A stretch of 64,000 nt of DNA from the NCBI GenBank assembly GCA_900542425.1, contig UQNQ01000005.1, forward strand, positions 1 to 64,000, in the 5' to 3' direction. This document shows, in pieces, positions 47,316-55,349 of this stretch. A model generated the notes under the pieces. It was not told the origin of the DNA. It did not search any database and saw only the letters and a program-made list of their open reading frames with translations. Source of the stretch: an uncultured Eubacteriales bacterium. GTDB lineage: Bacteria; Bacillota; Clostridia; Oscillospirales; CAG-272. Within the stretch, counting starts at the first letter, position 1. The number at the start of each line of letters is the position of its first letter. The translations under genes were made by a program, and so were the position numbers.

Positions 47316-47427
47316 TATCTTTGGGGGTTGGTGAAATTCCACATCGGCGGTAAAGTCCGCGAACGCCGAAAGGCGCCGAACAGGTGTAATTCCTGTACCG
47401 ACGGTATAGTCCGGATGAGAAAAGATA
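47316..47427 (+). promoter_or_regulatory. FMN riboswitch (RFN element) of ribU
   Basis: P1 is TATCTTT (47316-47322) with AAAGATA (47421-47427). Between them are the RFN core blocks GGTGAAATTCC, CGGCGGTAAAGTCCGCGA, CCGAACAGGTGTAATTCCTGT and CCGACGGTATAGTCCGGATGAGA. It senses FMN and controls the riboflavin transporter gene 88 bases downstream. Its P1 3' arm can instead pair past the terminator (see findings). Confidence 0.95.
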
Positions 47428-47454
47428 AAAAATGGGTGCAGTTCTTTCTGCGCC

Positions 47455-47481
47455 GTCCCCCCTTTTTTGGGGGATTTTTTT
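47455..47481 (+). terminator. Riboswitch terminator hairpin (expression platform)
   Basis: CCCCC and GGGGG around a C-T loop, then seven T residues, just upstream of the ribU ribosome binding site. With FMN bound, transcription should stop here. A smaller hairpin (GTGCAG/CTGCGC, about 47435-47453) lies between aptamer and terminator. Confidence 0.82.
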
Positions 47482-47515
47482 ATCTTTCCGAATCAAAATT
47501 TTTTGGGAGGATAGA

Positions 47516-48208
47516 ATGAAAACCTATAACATAAAACGCTATGCAATGCTTGCTATGTTTGCAGCGCTTGCTTATGCAAGTTTGTACGCATTCCGCATCA
47601 GCGGAATCGGCGGATTTTTGACATTTGACGTCAAGGACGCCTTGATTACACTCTGTGCAATGCTTTTTGGACCGGTATCCGGTGTCGTTATTGCTCTTTT
47701 GGTGTCTCTTCTTGAAATGGTAACCGTCAGCGGAACAGGACCGTGGGGCTTTCTTATGAACTTTGTTTCCAGTGCCGTGTTTGCGGCAGTCGGAAGCGCG
47801 GTTTATCGCTATATGCCGAGACTGAAAAAGACACTTCCCGGCGCTGTACTGGGACTTGTTTATTCGGTTTTGGCAATGACTTTTTGCATGTTGCTGATGA
47901 ATCTTTGGGTGACACCGATTTATTACGGTATTTCCGTAGAAGCTGTGAAAGAGATGATTTTCCCGCTCCTTTTGCCATTCAATTTGATTAAGGCGACAAT
48001 GAACGCTGCGATTGTCTTAGTGCTGTATAAGCCTCTTTCCACAGTACTGAAGCGTTTAAAGGTCGTTGAAGGTGTTCCGGAAAACTTCCGTTTTGACAAA
48101 ACGACGGTCATGATGCTGATTGCAGGTGTTGTTTTAATTGCGGTTTGCACCATTCTTTTGATTGTTGCGATGGACGGTCAATTTCAGCTGATAAAACCTC
48201 AATCATAG
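47516..48208 (+). CDS. ribU: Riboflavin transporter, ECF substrate-binding subunit
   Basis: A 230-residue membrane protein with about six helices, the ECF S-component fold. YNIKRYAMLAMFAALAYASL opens with the A-x-x-x-A signature for docking to the shared EcfT subunit; VKDALITLCAMLFGPVSGVVIALLVSLLEM and GPWGFLMNFVSS line the flavin pocket as in RibU. It takes up riboflavin using a shared ATP-driven module that is not encoded here. The FMN riboswitch upstream supports the substrate. The start at ATG 47516 follows GGGAGG and gives the normal N terminus; the longer frame from 47432 runs through the riboswitch terminator. Confidence 0.94.
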   Translation: MKTYNIKRYAMLAMFAALAYASLYAFRISGIGGFLTFDVKDALITLCAMLFGPVSGVVIALLVSLLEMVTVSGTGPWGFLMNFVSSAVFAAVGSAVYRYMPRLKKTLPGAVLGLVYSVLAMTFCMLLMNLWVTPIYYGISVEAVKEMIFPLLLPFNLIKATMNAAIVLVLYKPLSTVLKRLKVVEGVPENFRFDKTTVMMLIAGVVLIAVCTILLIVAMDGQFQLIKPQS

Positions 48209-48237
48209 CATCTTTGCATATTTTTTGTCGATATCTC

Positions 48238-48266
48238 TTGCAATCAACGGAAAAATATGTTATACT
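48238..48266 (+). promoter_or_regulatory. Promoter of metK
   Basis: TTGCAA, a 17-base spacer and TATACT, ending 15 bases before the SAM riboswitch. Confidence 0.8.
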
Positions 48267-48280
48267 ATACAAAAATAAAG

Positions 48281-48362
48281 CTTATCAAGAGCGGCTGAGG
48301 GACTGGCCCGATGAAGCCCGGCAACCTGTCAGGGGATAAGGTGCCAATTCCCGACAGATGAG
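48281..48362 (+). promoter_or_regulatory. SAM-I (S-box) riboswitch of metK
   Basis: CTTATCAAGAG, GGCTGAGGGACTGGCCCGATGAAGCCC-type core (seen in parts as GGACTGGCCCGATGA and AGCCCGGCAACC), AAGGTGCCAATTCC and GATGAG are the S-box blocks in order. P1 pairs CTTATC with GATGAG. It senses S-adenosylmethionine, so metK is turned off when its product is plentiful. Confidence 0.96.
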
Positions 48363-48372
48363 TATGATATTC

Positions 48373-48408
48373 AAGCTCGCTTTCGGGACGAACGAAAGCG
48401 AGCTTTTT
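48373..48408 (+). terminator. SAM-riboswitch terminator
   Basis: AAGCTCGCTTTCG pairs with CGAAAGCGAGCTT around a GGACGAA loop, then T-rich. It is 50 bases before the metK start and is the off-state structure of the S-box. Confidence 0.93.
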
Positions 48409-48457
48409 GTTTCGTTTTCCGGCCAGACTTGCCACAGCGGCAGAAAGGAAAAACAAC

Positions 48458-49651
48458 ATGGAGAAAAAATATTTTTCGACGGAATCGGTGACAGAAGGAC
48501 ATCCTGACAAATTATGTGACAGGATATCGGATTCCATTTTGGATAAAATTTTGGAGTCTGATCCGATGGCTCGGGTGGCGTGTGAAACATGTGCGACGAC
48601 CGGACTTGTTATGGTAATGGGAGAAATTACGACTTCCGCCTATGTAGACATTGCGGAAACCGTTCGTTCGGCGATTGCGGATATCGGATATAATCGGCCG
48701 GAATACGGCTTTGATGCTTCATCCTGTGCCGTACTCAATTCGATTCATGAACAGTCGCCTGACATCGCGCTCGGAGTGGATCGGTGTTTTGAAGCAAAAA
48801 TAGGAGAGCAGAACGATCAGTATGATGTCGGCGCCGGTGATCAGGGAATGGTGTTCGGATATGCCTGTGATGAGACAAAAACTTTTATGCCGCTCGGCTA
48901 TGTGCTCGCGACAGATCTTGCAAAACGATTGACGAAGGTGCGTAAGGACGGCGTTTTGCCATATCTGCGTCCGGATGGAAAAACACAGGTCACGGTGGAA
49001 TATGACGGGGATCGTCCGGTAAGACTGGATAGTATTGTCGTTTCTACACAGCATGATCCGGATGTAACGCTTGAAAAAATCCGTGAGGATATGATAGAAC
49101 ATGTGATAAAGCCTGTCATACCGGAGGATTTCCTTGACAAGAAGACAAAAATTTATGTCAATCCGACGGGGCGTTTTGTTATCGGCGGACCGCAGGGTGA
49201 CAGCGGTTTGACAGGCAGAAAGATTATTGTTGATACCTATGGCGGATACGGTAGACATGGCGGAGGGGCATTTTCCGGTAAAGATCCGACGAAAGTAGAC
49301 CGGAGCGCAAGCTATGCCGCGCGATATGTTGCAAAAAATATTGTCGCGGCAGGTCTGGCAAAGAAATGCGAAGTCCAGATTTCTTACGCAATTGGCGTGG
49401 CAAAGCCGCTTTCGGTGAATGTCAATACATTCGGTACCGGAGCGGTAGCAGATGAAACCATTGAGGAAGCGGTCCGTGAAACGGTAGATCTGCGTCCGGC
49501 GGCGATTATTGATGCCTTTGCTTTACGCCGGCCGATTTATTCCGCACTCTCTGCCTATGGTCATTTTGGCAGGGAAGATCTGAACGTTGGATGGGAAAAA
49601 ACCGATCTTGTCGAGATTCTGTGTGAAAAAGTTGGTGCTTTAAAGAGATAA
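48458..49651 (+). CDS. metK: S-adenosylmethionine synthetase
   Basis: A 397-residue enzyme that makes SAM from methionine and [26 protein letters not shown] at the start has the ATP/methionine-binding histidine; [15 protein letters not shown] near 125, [28 protein letters not shown] near 245-272, and [19 protein letters not shown] near 276-294 are all intact. The start at ATG 48458 follows AAAGGA. Controlled by the SAM-I riboswitch, an end-product feedback loop. It is followed 62 bases later by a small membrane gene. Confidence 0.98.
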   Translation: MEKKYFSTESVTEGHPDKLCDRISDSILDKILESDPMARVACETCATTGLVMVMGEITTSAYVDIAETVRSAIADIGYNRPEYGFDASSCAVLNSIHEQSPDIALGVDRCFEAKIGEQNDQYDVGAGDQGMVFGYACDETKTFMPLGYVLATDLAKRLTKVRKDGVLPYLRPDGKTQVTVEYDGDRPVRLDSIVVSTQHDPDVTLEKIREDMIEHVIKPVIPEDFLDKKTKIYVNPTGRFVIGGPQGDSGLTGRKIIVDTYGGYGRHGGGAFSGKDPTKVDRSASYAARYVAKNIVAAGLAKKCEVQISYAIGVAKPLSVNVNTFGTGAVADETIEEAVRETVDLRPAAIIDAFALRRPIYSALSAYGHFGREDLNVGWEKTDLVEILCEKVGALKR

Positions 49652-49713
49652 TCACCAAAAAAGCCTCCTTTTCATATGATATGGTAAGAATCATAGCAAG
49701 GGGGAAGCTTATC

Positions 49714-50043
49714 ATGTCGGCAGGAGAATATCTGATTGCGATTTTTCTTGGAATGGCGGCGGTTTACGGACTGTATATGTTATTGAATGCGCTTGCTTCT
49801 GGATTTGGCAGAAAAGAGTTGAAGCGTTCCGGTGTTTCTTCAGAGGAGAACGGTGCGATCAACATCTATGCAAATGCGGAAAGTCTTGAATATTATATTC
49901 GATGCGCACTGATGTCGGCAAGTCTCGAAAAAATACAGATTGTAGTCAACATCCGCAGGAACGATATCAGCCGGGATGAAATGATCGATATCACCGAACG
50001 GCTTGGAAGAACGCATAAGAATCTTACATACCGACTGATTTAA
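49714..50043 (+). CDS. Small single-helix membrane protein, unknown function
   Basis: A 109-residue protein I do not recognise. Residues 5-28 (EYLIAIFLGMAAVYGLYMLLNAL) form one membrane helix near the N terminus. The rest is soluble: GAINIYANAESLEYYIRCALMSASLEKIQIVVNIRRND and a final DITERLGRTHKNLTY, with an alternating pattern that suggests a small alpha/beta domain. Homologues of similar layout in Clostridia are annotated only as hypothetical. AAGGGGG precedes ATG 49714. It lies between metK and recD2, 39 bases before the latter, and could share transcription with recD2. Confidence 0.75.
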   Translation: MSAGEYLIAIFLGMAAVYGLYMLLNALASGFGRKELKRSGVSSEENGAINIYANAESLEYYIRCALMSASLEKIQIVVNIRRNDISRDEMIDITERLGRTHKNLTYRLI

Positions 50044-50082
50044 ACGGAGCAGAGCCGGCTTTCGGCGGAACGGAGCTTGAAG

Positions 50083-52296
50083 ATGGATAAGAACGGACGT
50101 GCCGATCTTCTTTCCATAGAGGGGATCGTCGAAAAAATCATATATCAAAATGAGGAAAACGGCTATACGGTCTGTGAACTGACGACGCCCTCAGACGAGA
50201 GTTTTGTGCTGGTTGGTGCAATGCCGTATCTTTGTGAAGGTGAATCCATTGACGCGCTTGGAAACTGGACGACGCATCCCTCTTTTGGAAGGCAGTTCAG
50301 GGTTGAATTCTATGAAAAGCAGCTTCCGGCAACAGCAGCGACCATTTTAAAATATCTGTCATCCGGCGCGATTCGCGGGATCGGTCCGGCTACGGCAAAA
50401 AAAATTGTGGATCAATATGGGGAAGAAACCCTTGATGTTTTGGAAAATCATCCTGAGTGGCTTGCGGATATTCCCGGAATTTCGCGCCGGAAAGCGAAGG
50501 AGTTGGGGGAGATTTTCCGCACACAATTCGGAATGCGCCGTGTAATGCTGTTTTTCAGTCCATATCTGAGTCCATCCGCAGCGATCAAGGTATATCAGAA
50601 ATGGGGTTCCGGAGCAGTGGAGATTGTTCGGCAGAATCCTTATCTTTTATGTCAAGAGCATGGAATAGGCTTTGAAAAAGCCGATATGATTGCAAGGGAT
50701 CTCGGTATCCGTGAAAATTCAGAGGAACGGATTGGAGCGGGACTTGCCTTTGTTCTGTCTTATAATATGAATCAGAACGGTCATGTTTATGTTCCGCAGG
50801 ACAAGCTGCTTCAAGCTGCCGTGAGCTTGCTTTCCTGTACGGAAAATGAAGCGGAGGATGAACTGGCAAGACAGGTAATGAAAGAAAATTTGCGGGCTGT
50901 GAAAATCGGAGGCAGAAATTGTATCTATCTTCCGCGCGCGTTTGAGGCAGAAAAATATATTTGCGCGAAAATGGATGCGCTGGAAACAACGAATCATATT
51001 TCAGATGCGGACAACCTGAATTTTTTAATTGAGAAAGCCGAACTTGAGAATGATATCCGATATGAGCGTCTTCAAAAAAAAGCAATTGCGGATGCGGTGA
51101 AAAACTCGGTGTTTATTCTTACGGGCGGACCCGGAACCGGTAAAACGACAGTCGTTCGTGCGATTATCCGGATTTTTGAAAGCATGGGGCTGAAAATTGC
51201 GCTTGCCACACCGACCGGAAGAGCAGCAAAACGACTTTCGGAGGTGACGGGAATGGAGGCGAAAACCATTCACCGTATGCTGGAAATGGATTTTTCCTCT
51301 GAGACGGGAGCCCGATTTCGCAGGGATGAAAACAGCTTGCTGGAAGAAGACGTCATTTTAGTTGATGAAGCCTCCATGATTGATTTATTCCTAATGGAAG
51401 CGCTTCTGCGTGCTATGCGTCCCGGTACGAGACTGATTATGATCGGGGATGCCAATCAGCTCCCTCCCGTAGGTGCCGGCTATGTATTTCGTGACATCAT
51501 TGCAAGTGATCGATTCTCCACCGTTGAATTGACGCATATTTTTCGTCAGGCGAGTGAAAGTCTGATTGTTACAAACGCCCATTTAATCAATCAGGGAGAG
51601 CATATTGAGCTTACCAAAAAAGACGGGGATTTTTTTTATCTGCCCTGTACCGATGAAGAAATGACGTCAAAGATGATTGCGGGGTTATGCAAATCCCGTC
51701 TGCCGCGTGCTTATGGGGTAAGCGTTTATGACGGTATTCAGGTGATTACTCCTTCCCGTAAGGGTCAGAACGGAACGGAGTATCTTAACGGTATTCTTCA
51801 GGCAGCGATGAATCCCGCGTCGGAAAGTAAGCGGGAAAAGAAATTTCGGGATATTGTTTTTCGTGAGGGCGATAAAGTGATGCAAACACGAAATAACTAT
51901 GATATTCCATGGAAGAAAAACGGCGCAGATGGATTCGGTGTCTTCAATGGAGATATCGGCATCATTCGGGAAATCGATCTTATGGGTCAAATCATACGTA
52001 TTGATTTTGACGGACGTATTGCGGAATATGATTTTTCGATGGAGGAAGAACTGGAACTTGCATATGCCATTACCGTTCACAAAAGTCAGGGCAGTGAATA
52101 TCCGATTGTTATTTTTCCTCTTTATCGCTATACGGCAAAGCTTTTAACGAGAAATCTTTTTTATACGGCAATCACGCGTGCACAGCAGATGGTAATCCTT
52201 GTCGGAGATGGAGAAGTTGCAAACCGTATGATTGATAACAACAGGCAGACAAAACGTTATACAGGCCTTGGCTATTGGTTAACACAGTATGATTGA
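50083..52296 (+). CDS. recD2: RecD2-type ATP-dependent DNA helicase
   Basis: A 737-residue superfamily 1B helicase that unwinds DNA 5' to 3', without RecB or RecC. The N-terminal region has an OB-like start (GIVEKIIYQNEENGYTVCEL) and helix-hairpin-helix units (SSGAIRGIGPATAKKIV, LADIPGISRRKAKEL), the RecD2 hallmarks. The motor has Walker A LTGGPGTGKTTVVRA near 347, TPTGRAAKRLSE, DEASMIDLFLME, GDANQLPPVGAG, ITPSRKGQNGT and the SH3-bearing C-terminal motif VHKSQGSEYP. I start at ATG 50083 with GGAG seven bases upstream; TTG 50077 lies at the edge of that site. It overlaps comF by eight bases. Confidence 0.93.
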   Translation: MDKNGRADLLSIEGIVEKIIYQNEENGYTVCELTTPSDESFVLVGAMPYLCEGESIDALGNWTTHPSFGRQFRVEFYEKQLPATAATILKYLSSGAIRGIGPATAKKIVDQYGEETLDVLENHPEWLADIPGISRRKAKELGEIFRTQFGMRRVMLFFSPYLSPSAAIKVYQKWGSGAVEIVRQNPYLLCQEHGIGFEKADMIARDLGIRENSEERIGAGLAFVLSYNMNQNGHVYVPQDKLLQAAVSLLSCTENEAEDELARQVMKENLRAVKIGGRNCIYLPRAFEAEKYICAKMDALETTNHISDADNLNFLIEKAELENDIRYERLQKKAIADAVKNSVFILTGGPGTGKTTVVRAIIRIFESMGLKIALATPTGRAAKRLSEVTGMEAKTIHRMLEMDFSSETGARFRRDENSLLEEDVILVDEASMIDLFLMEALLRAMRPGTRLIMIGDANQLPPVGAGYVFRDIIASDRFSTVELTHIFRQASESLIVTNAHLINQGEHIELTKKDGDFFYLPCTDEEMTSKMIAGLCKSRLPRAYGVSVYDGIQVITPSRKGQNGTEYLNGILQAAMNPASESKREKKFRDIVFREGDKVMQTRNNYDIPWKKNGADGFGVFNGDIGIIREIDLMGQIIRIDFDGRIAEYDFSMEEELELAYAITVHKSQGSEYPIVIFPLYRYTAKLLTRNLFYTAITRAQQMVILVGDGEVANRMIDNNRQTKRYTGLGYWLTQYD

Positions 52297-53065
52297 GTTT
52301 TTAAAAGGACTGCTGTTTGTTCGGAAATGTATTTTTTGCGGCGAGGTGTTGACTGAAAAGACGGATTCGGTATTCTGTCCGAAATGCCGTCTTGAATATG
52401 AAAAATTAAAGCGTATTCCGTGCAGGATATGCGGAAAAAAACAGACGCTCTGCCGTTGTATGCCAGAAAACGATAGTGGACTTGCCTGTTCCGCTGTTCA
52501 TTTGTTCGAATATGACGACGAATTATCCCGCCGGATTTTATTTTTACTTAAGCGGAAGAATCTGCGTGTGCTCCAGCAGTTTCTTTCCCATGAAATCGCC
52601 TTTGCGATATCTAGTGCGCTTGGAGACGATGTTTCCCGTTATAGTATTACATTTGCTCCGCGTGCGCCCAAAAGCATCAGAGTTTATGGATTTGATCAGG
52701 CAAAACGGTTATGCCGCGGTATATCCGGCGCATTGGGGATTCCGATGGTAGAGATCTTCCGTCATAGGCGTTATTCTAAGCAGCAGAAGCGGTTAAATGC
52801 GGAGGCTCGCGGAGAAAATGCACGGAAAAGCTATGAGCTCCATCATGGTTTTGTACAGAAAACAAAGGGTCTGATTATTGTGGACGATGTGATAACGACG
52901 GGAAGTACGGTAATGACACTTTCCTTGCTCGCAAGGGAGGCAGGATTTTCTGAAATCCTGATTGCGACTGCTGCGCGGACGCCATATTGGAAAAAAGAAA
53001 AAAGAAAGGATTTATCATATGCCTCTTCCGAAAAAAAGTCTGAAAAACAGACTGATGAATTATAA
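52289..53065 (+). CDS. ComF-family phosphoribosyltransferase-like protein
   Basis: A 258-residue protein. An N-terminal zinc-ribbon with C-x2-C and C-x2-C pairs (KCIFCGEV, FCPKCRL, PCRICGKKQTLCRC) is followed by a phosphoribosyltransferase domain; GLIIVDDVITTGST near 198-211 is the PRPP-binding loop and FDQAKRLCRGIS the preceding helix. The family includes ComFC, which helps DNA uptake in Bacillus, though many homologues lack competence. It overlaps recD2 by eight bases and has no ribosome binding site of its own, so translational coupling is likely. Its last 47 bases overlap the next gene, which is unusual. The C-terminal 20 residues are highly charged. Confidence 0.9.
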   Translation: MIEFLKGLLFVRKCIFCGEVLTEKTDSVFCPKCRLEYEKLKRIPCRICGKKQTLCRCMPENDSGLACSAVHLFEYDDELSRRILFLLKRKNLRVLQQFLSHEIAFAISSALGDDVSRYSITFAPRAPKSIRVYGFDQAKRLCRGISGALGIPMVEIFRHRRYSKQQKRLNAEARGENARKSYELHHGFVQKTKGLIIVDDVITTGSTVMTLSLLAREAGFSEILIATAARTPYWKKEKRKDLSYASSEKKSEKQTDEL

Positions 53066-53825
53066 GTATTATTATACCTATGGTTTATTCGATATCGTGA
53101 GAAAACGGGAAAAATCCATGATAACGGAATTTTCACCGGAAAATCTTCATACTGTCGCTGTCTGCGACAGAGAACGCTGTGACTCTCTGCTGCTTGTCAG
53201 TTCAGCGTTTCCTGTCACAGAGGACAAACAAGAGGCGGAGGAATTGGCCCTTCTTGATGAGAAAAATTTTGCGTCAAAGGAAATCATCGAGCCTTTGCGC
53301 GCTTTGATTTCTGCCTGTGAAGCATCTTGCGGTGAAAAAATACTGTTTACAAGCGTTTATCGGACATTGGCATTCCAATCCTCGATTTATGGCGTGAATC
53401 CATTTGCGGCAAAACCGGGAGAAAGCGAGCATCATTCAGGACTTGCCGCAGACATTAAAGTGGATGGATATGCTCAGCGCCGCTTTATTATGTCGAAGAC
53501 CGGAAAATGGATGGCGAAACATTCATATCGCTATGGTTTTATTATCCGGTATCCTTTGTGGGCAGAAAAGAGAACCGGCGTGGATTATGAGCCCTGGCAT
53601 CTGCGTTACGTGGGAATTCCGCATGCAGAATTGATTTACCGGCAGAAAATCACATTGGAAGAATATTTGGAACAATTGATCCCAGGAAGTTTTTATCGAT
53701 TTGGCCAATGGGTGATTTCCCGTCAAACCGGGGAGTCCTTGGTTATGCCGAAAAATACGGAGGAGCTCCGGTATTCGGCGGACAGCCGCGGCGGCTGGAT
53801 TATTTGGGGAAGAGAATATAGGTAA
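53019..53825 (+). CDS. VanY-type D-Ala-D-Ala carboxypeptidase without signal peptide
   Basis: A 268-residue protein whose VanY (peptidase M15B) domain spans about 80-215. SVYRTLAFQS, the zinc site PGESEHHSGLAADI near 140-153, KHSYRYGFIIRYP and EPWHLRYVGIP near 193-203 are intact. Unlike the paralogue at 23520, no signal peptide or membrane helix is visible (MPLPKKSLKNRLMNYKYYY), so it may act in the cytosol on recycled muropeptides or leave the cell by another route. The start ATG 53019 follows AAAGGA but overlaps comF by 47 bases; ATG 53055 would reduce that to 11 but has no ribosome binding site. Ended by two tandem terminators. Confidence 0.85.
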   Translation: MPLPKKSLKNRLMNYKYYYTYGLFDIVRKREKSMITEFSPENLHTVAVCDRERCDSLLLVSSAFPVTEDKQEAEELALLDEKNFASKEIIEPLRALISACEASCGEKILFTSVYRTLAFQSSIYGVNPFAAKPGESEHHSGLAADIKVDGYAQRRFIMSKTGKWMAKHSYRYGFIIRYPLWAEKRTGVDYEPWHLRYVGIPHAELIYRQKITLEEYLEQLIPGSFYRFGQWVISRQTGESLVMPKNTEELRYSADSRGGWIIWGREYR

Positions 53826-53880
53826 CGTCAGCTTGCCCAGCGCGTTTTCTTTGCTGATTTCATATCTATTGTTAAAAAGA

Positions 53881-53917
53881 AAAACAAGCTTGGTTTTATC
53901 GCAGAAGCTTGTTTTTT
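53881..53917 (+). terminator. First terminator after the recD2-comF-vanY block
   Basis: AAAACAAGCTT with AAGCTTGTTTT over a 13-base loop, then a T-run. Confidence 0.85.
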
Positions 53918-53981
53918 TGATTGAAAAATGATATTATTTTATTTATCCTTTTGAAACAGATGATTTGCTGCTATGGAAAAA

Positions 53982-54012
53982 GGGACCTCCGATATTTCGG
54001 AGGTCCCTTTTT
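53982..54012. terminator. Second, bidirectional terminator
   Basis: GGGACCTCCGA with TCGGAGGTCCC around a TATT loop, then TTTTT. It has A-rich DNA on the other side, so it can also end the minus-strand membrane gene at 54064. Confidence 0.9.
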
Positions 54013-54063
54013 GGAAATATATAAAAAATGGAGATTCTAAAGAGCTTCGTATAGAAGTCTACT

Positions 54064-54387
54064 TTACAGAATGATAAGTAAAACTGCCGAAAGAATGAGG
54101 AAGCAGGAAACAGTCCCGATCATGTTTGCTTTCCGGAGCTTTTCAGAACGACGGAAAAACCTGCGGATACAAAAGGAAAATACCGCATAGAAGCTATCAA
54201 GCAGAAAGGCGATCGGGGAGAGCAACGCCAATAGAACGGAAAGAAGCCATTTTTTTGTCTGTCTGTTTTTTTTGCGTGCTGAGATGGCAGCCTTTTTTGG
54301 ATGCTGTGACATAGGATGGGCCGGACCTTCCACAATGTATGAATATACATGACAGCCTTCTATTATTTGAAAATCATAATGTTCCAT
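54064..54387 (-). CDS. Unknown membrane protein under control of the S24 repressor
   Basis: I do not recognise this 107-residue protein. A soluble start (MEHYDFQIIEGCHVYSYIVEG) with a possible beta hairpin is followed by a basic segment (KKAAISARKKNRQTKK), a membrane helix at about 47-66 (WLLSVLLALLSPIAFLLDSF), a very basic patch FCIRRFFRRSEKLRKANM, and a second helix at the C terminus (GTVSCFLILSAVLLIIL). AGAGG lies about eight bases before ATG 54387. Its promoter faces that of the S24 repressor, and a 21-base operator box sits at its transcription start. The layout is typical of a stress-induced membrane effector; that role is inference. Confidence 0.78.
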   Translation of the reverse strand: MEHYDFQIIEGCHVYSYIVEGPAHPMSQHPKKAAISARKKNRQTKKWLLSVLLALLSPIAFLLDSFYAVFSFCIRRFFRRSEKLRKANMIGTVSCFLILSAVLLIIL

Positions 54388-54404
54388 CTGAGTACCTCTG
54401 AAAA

Positions 54405-54425
54405 ATTACCGTTAAGTATGATTTC
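54405..54425 (+). promoter_or_regulatory. Operator box 1 of the S24 repressor
   Basis: 21 bases beginning ATTACCGTTAAG and ending in TGATTTC, 19 of 21 identical with box 2. It covers the predicted transcription start of the minus-strand membrane gene. Confidence 0.75.
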
Positions 54426-54432
54426 TGATTTT

Positions 54433-54461
54433 ATTATACATCCTTTCAAGGTAATTGTCAA
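54433..54461 (-). promoter_or_regulatory. Promoter of the unknown membrane protein
   Basis: On the minus strand: TTGACA, a 17-base spacer and TATAAT, a consensus promoter. Box 1 lies right after the -10. Confidence 0.85.
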
Positions 54462-54479
54462 GAGGAATTGAAAAAATAT

Positions 54480-54500
54480 TTTACCGTTTGATATAATTAT
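54480..54500 (+). promoter_or_regulatory. Possible third, degenerate operator box
   Basis: Matches boxes 1 and 2 at TTACCGT and TATAATT (14 of 21 bases against box 2). It lies midway between the two promoters. Confidence 0.4.
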
Positions 54501-54513
54501 TTTAAAAAATCAC

Positions 54514-54542
54514 TTTACAAAATCATTTTTATGTGATAAGAT
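54514..54542 (+). promoter_or_regulatory. Promoter of the S24 repressor gene
   Basis: TTTACA, a 17-base spacer and TAAGAT. Box 2 begins at the next base. Confidence 0.75.
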
Positions 54543-54563
54543 ATTACCGTGAAGTATAATTTC
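54543..54563 (+). promoter_or_regulatory. Operator box 2 of the S24 repressor
   Basis: 21 bases beginning ATTACCGTGAAG and ending in TAATTTC, between the -10 and the ribosome binding site of the repressor gene. It fits autorepression. Confidence 0.75.
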
Positions 54564-54576
54564 GGAGGTGTGTGCG

Positions 54577-55296
54577 GTGGAATGGCTTGAAAATATAAAA
54601 AGACTGAAGAAAGAAAAAGGGTTTACCAATGAATCTCTTTCCGAAAAGTCGGGAATATCGATTGGAACGCTTAATAAGCTTTTGAGCGGCGCTACAACAG
54701 ATCCCAAACTTTCTACTCTGCTTCCGCTTGCAGATGCCTTAAACTGTTCTTTGGATGAACTTATCGGATGTAAAAAAGACCGGAATGTTTTTTTGTCAGA
54801 AGAGCTTTCCCGGAAATATCATGCTTTGGATGCTTCGGGACGTGAGACGGTGGATTATTTGATCCGGAAGGAATATGATCGTATGACAAAGGAACGGATA
54901 GGACAACCGTATTCGCTGGAAACACCGCCTGTTCGCCGCCTGAGGCTTTATGACGTCGCGGTTTCCGCCGGGACCGGCTCTTATTTGTCCGGAGATGATT
55001 ACAGTGAAATTGCCGTATATTCCAATGAAAAAACCGAGGCGGCGGATTTTGCGGTGAGGGTATATGGAGACAGCATGATGCCAAGATATGAAGATGGAGA
55101 TATTCTTCTGGTTGCCAAATCGGATGAAATTGATAAGGGTGAATTGGGAATCTTTTTGCTCAATGGCGAGGGATATTTTAAAAAGTACGGCGGTGACAGG
55201 CTGATTTCCTTAAATCCTGCATATCGTGATATCGTTTTGAACGATCATGATGAAATCATTTGCTTCGGCAAGGTAATTGGTAGACTGAAAAAATAA
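54577..55296 (+). CDS. XRE/S24 autocleaving repressor (CI/LexA-like)
   Basis: A 239-residue repressor. The N-terminal XRE helix-turn-helix spans about 1-65 (LKKEKGFTNESLSEKSGISIGTL). A linker (about 70-120) joins it to an S24 peptidase domain. The self-cleavage site is the Ala131-Gly132 pair in VAVSAGTGSY. The catalytic serine is S166 in VYGDSMMPRYEDGD, and the lysine is K202 or K203 in EGYFKKYGG. As in CI or LexA, DNA damage acting through RecA could trigger self-cleavage. I start at GTG 54577, since GGAGG lies eight bases upstream; GTG 54568 overlaps that site. It is divergent from the unknown membrane gene, with a box at each promoter. Confidence 0.92.
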   Translation: MEWLENIKRLKKEKGFTNESLSEKSGISIGTLNKLLSGATTDPKLSTLLPLADALNCSLDELIGCKKDRNVFLSEELSRKYHALDASGRETVDYLIRKEYDRMTKERIGQPYSLETPPVRRLRLYDVAVSAGTGSYLSGDDYSEIAVYSNEKTEAADFAVRVYGDSMMPRYEDGDILLVAKSDEIDKGELGIFLLNGEGYFKKYGGDRLISLNPAYRDIVLNDHDEIICFGKVIGRLKK

Positions 55297-55310
55297 ATAA
55301 GAGACAGGTA

Positions 55311-55349
55311 AAAAAGAAAAGACGGATAAAAATCCGTCTTTTTCTTTAA
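55311..55349. terminator. Bidirectional terminator
   Basis: AAAAGACGGAT with an AAAA loop and ATCCGTCTTTTT, between the convergent S24 repressor and rubrerythrin genes. Confidence 0.88.

Noticed and set aside
46033..47496. 487-codon minus-strand frame under tuf
   Set aside because: Complement of the highly biased tuf gene; it also runs through the terminator and the FMN riboswitch.
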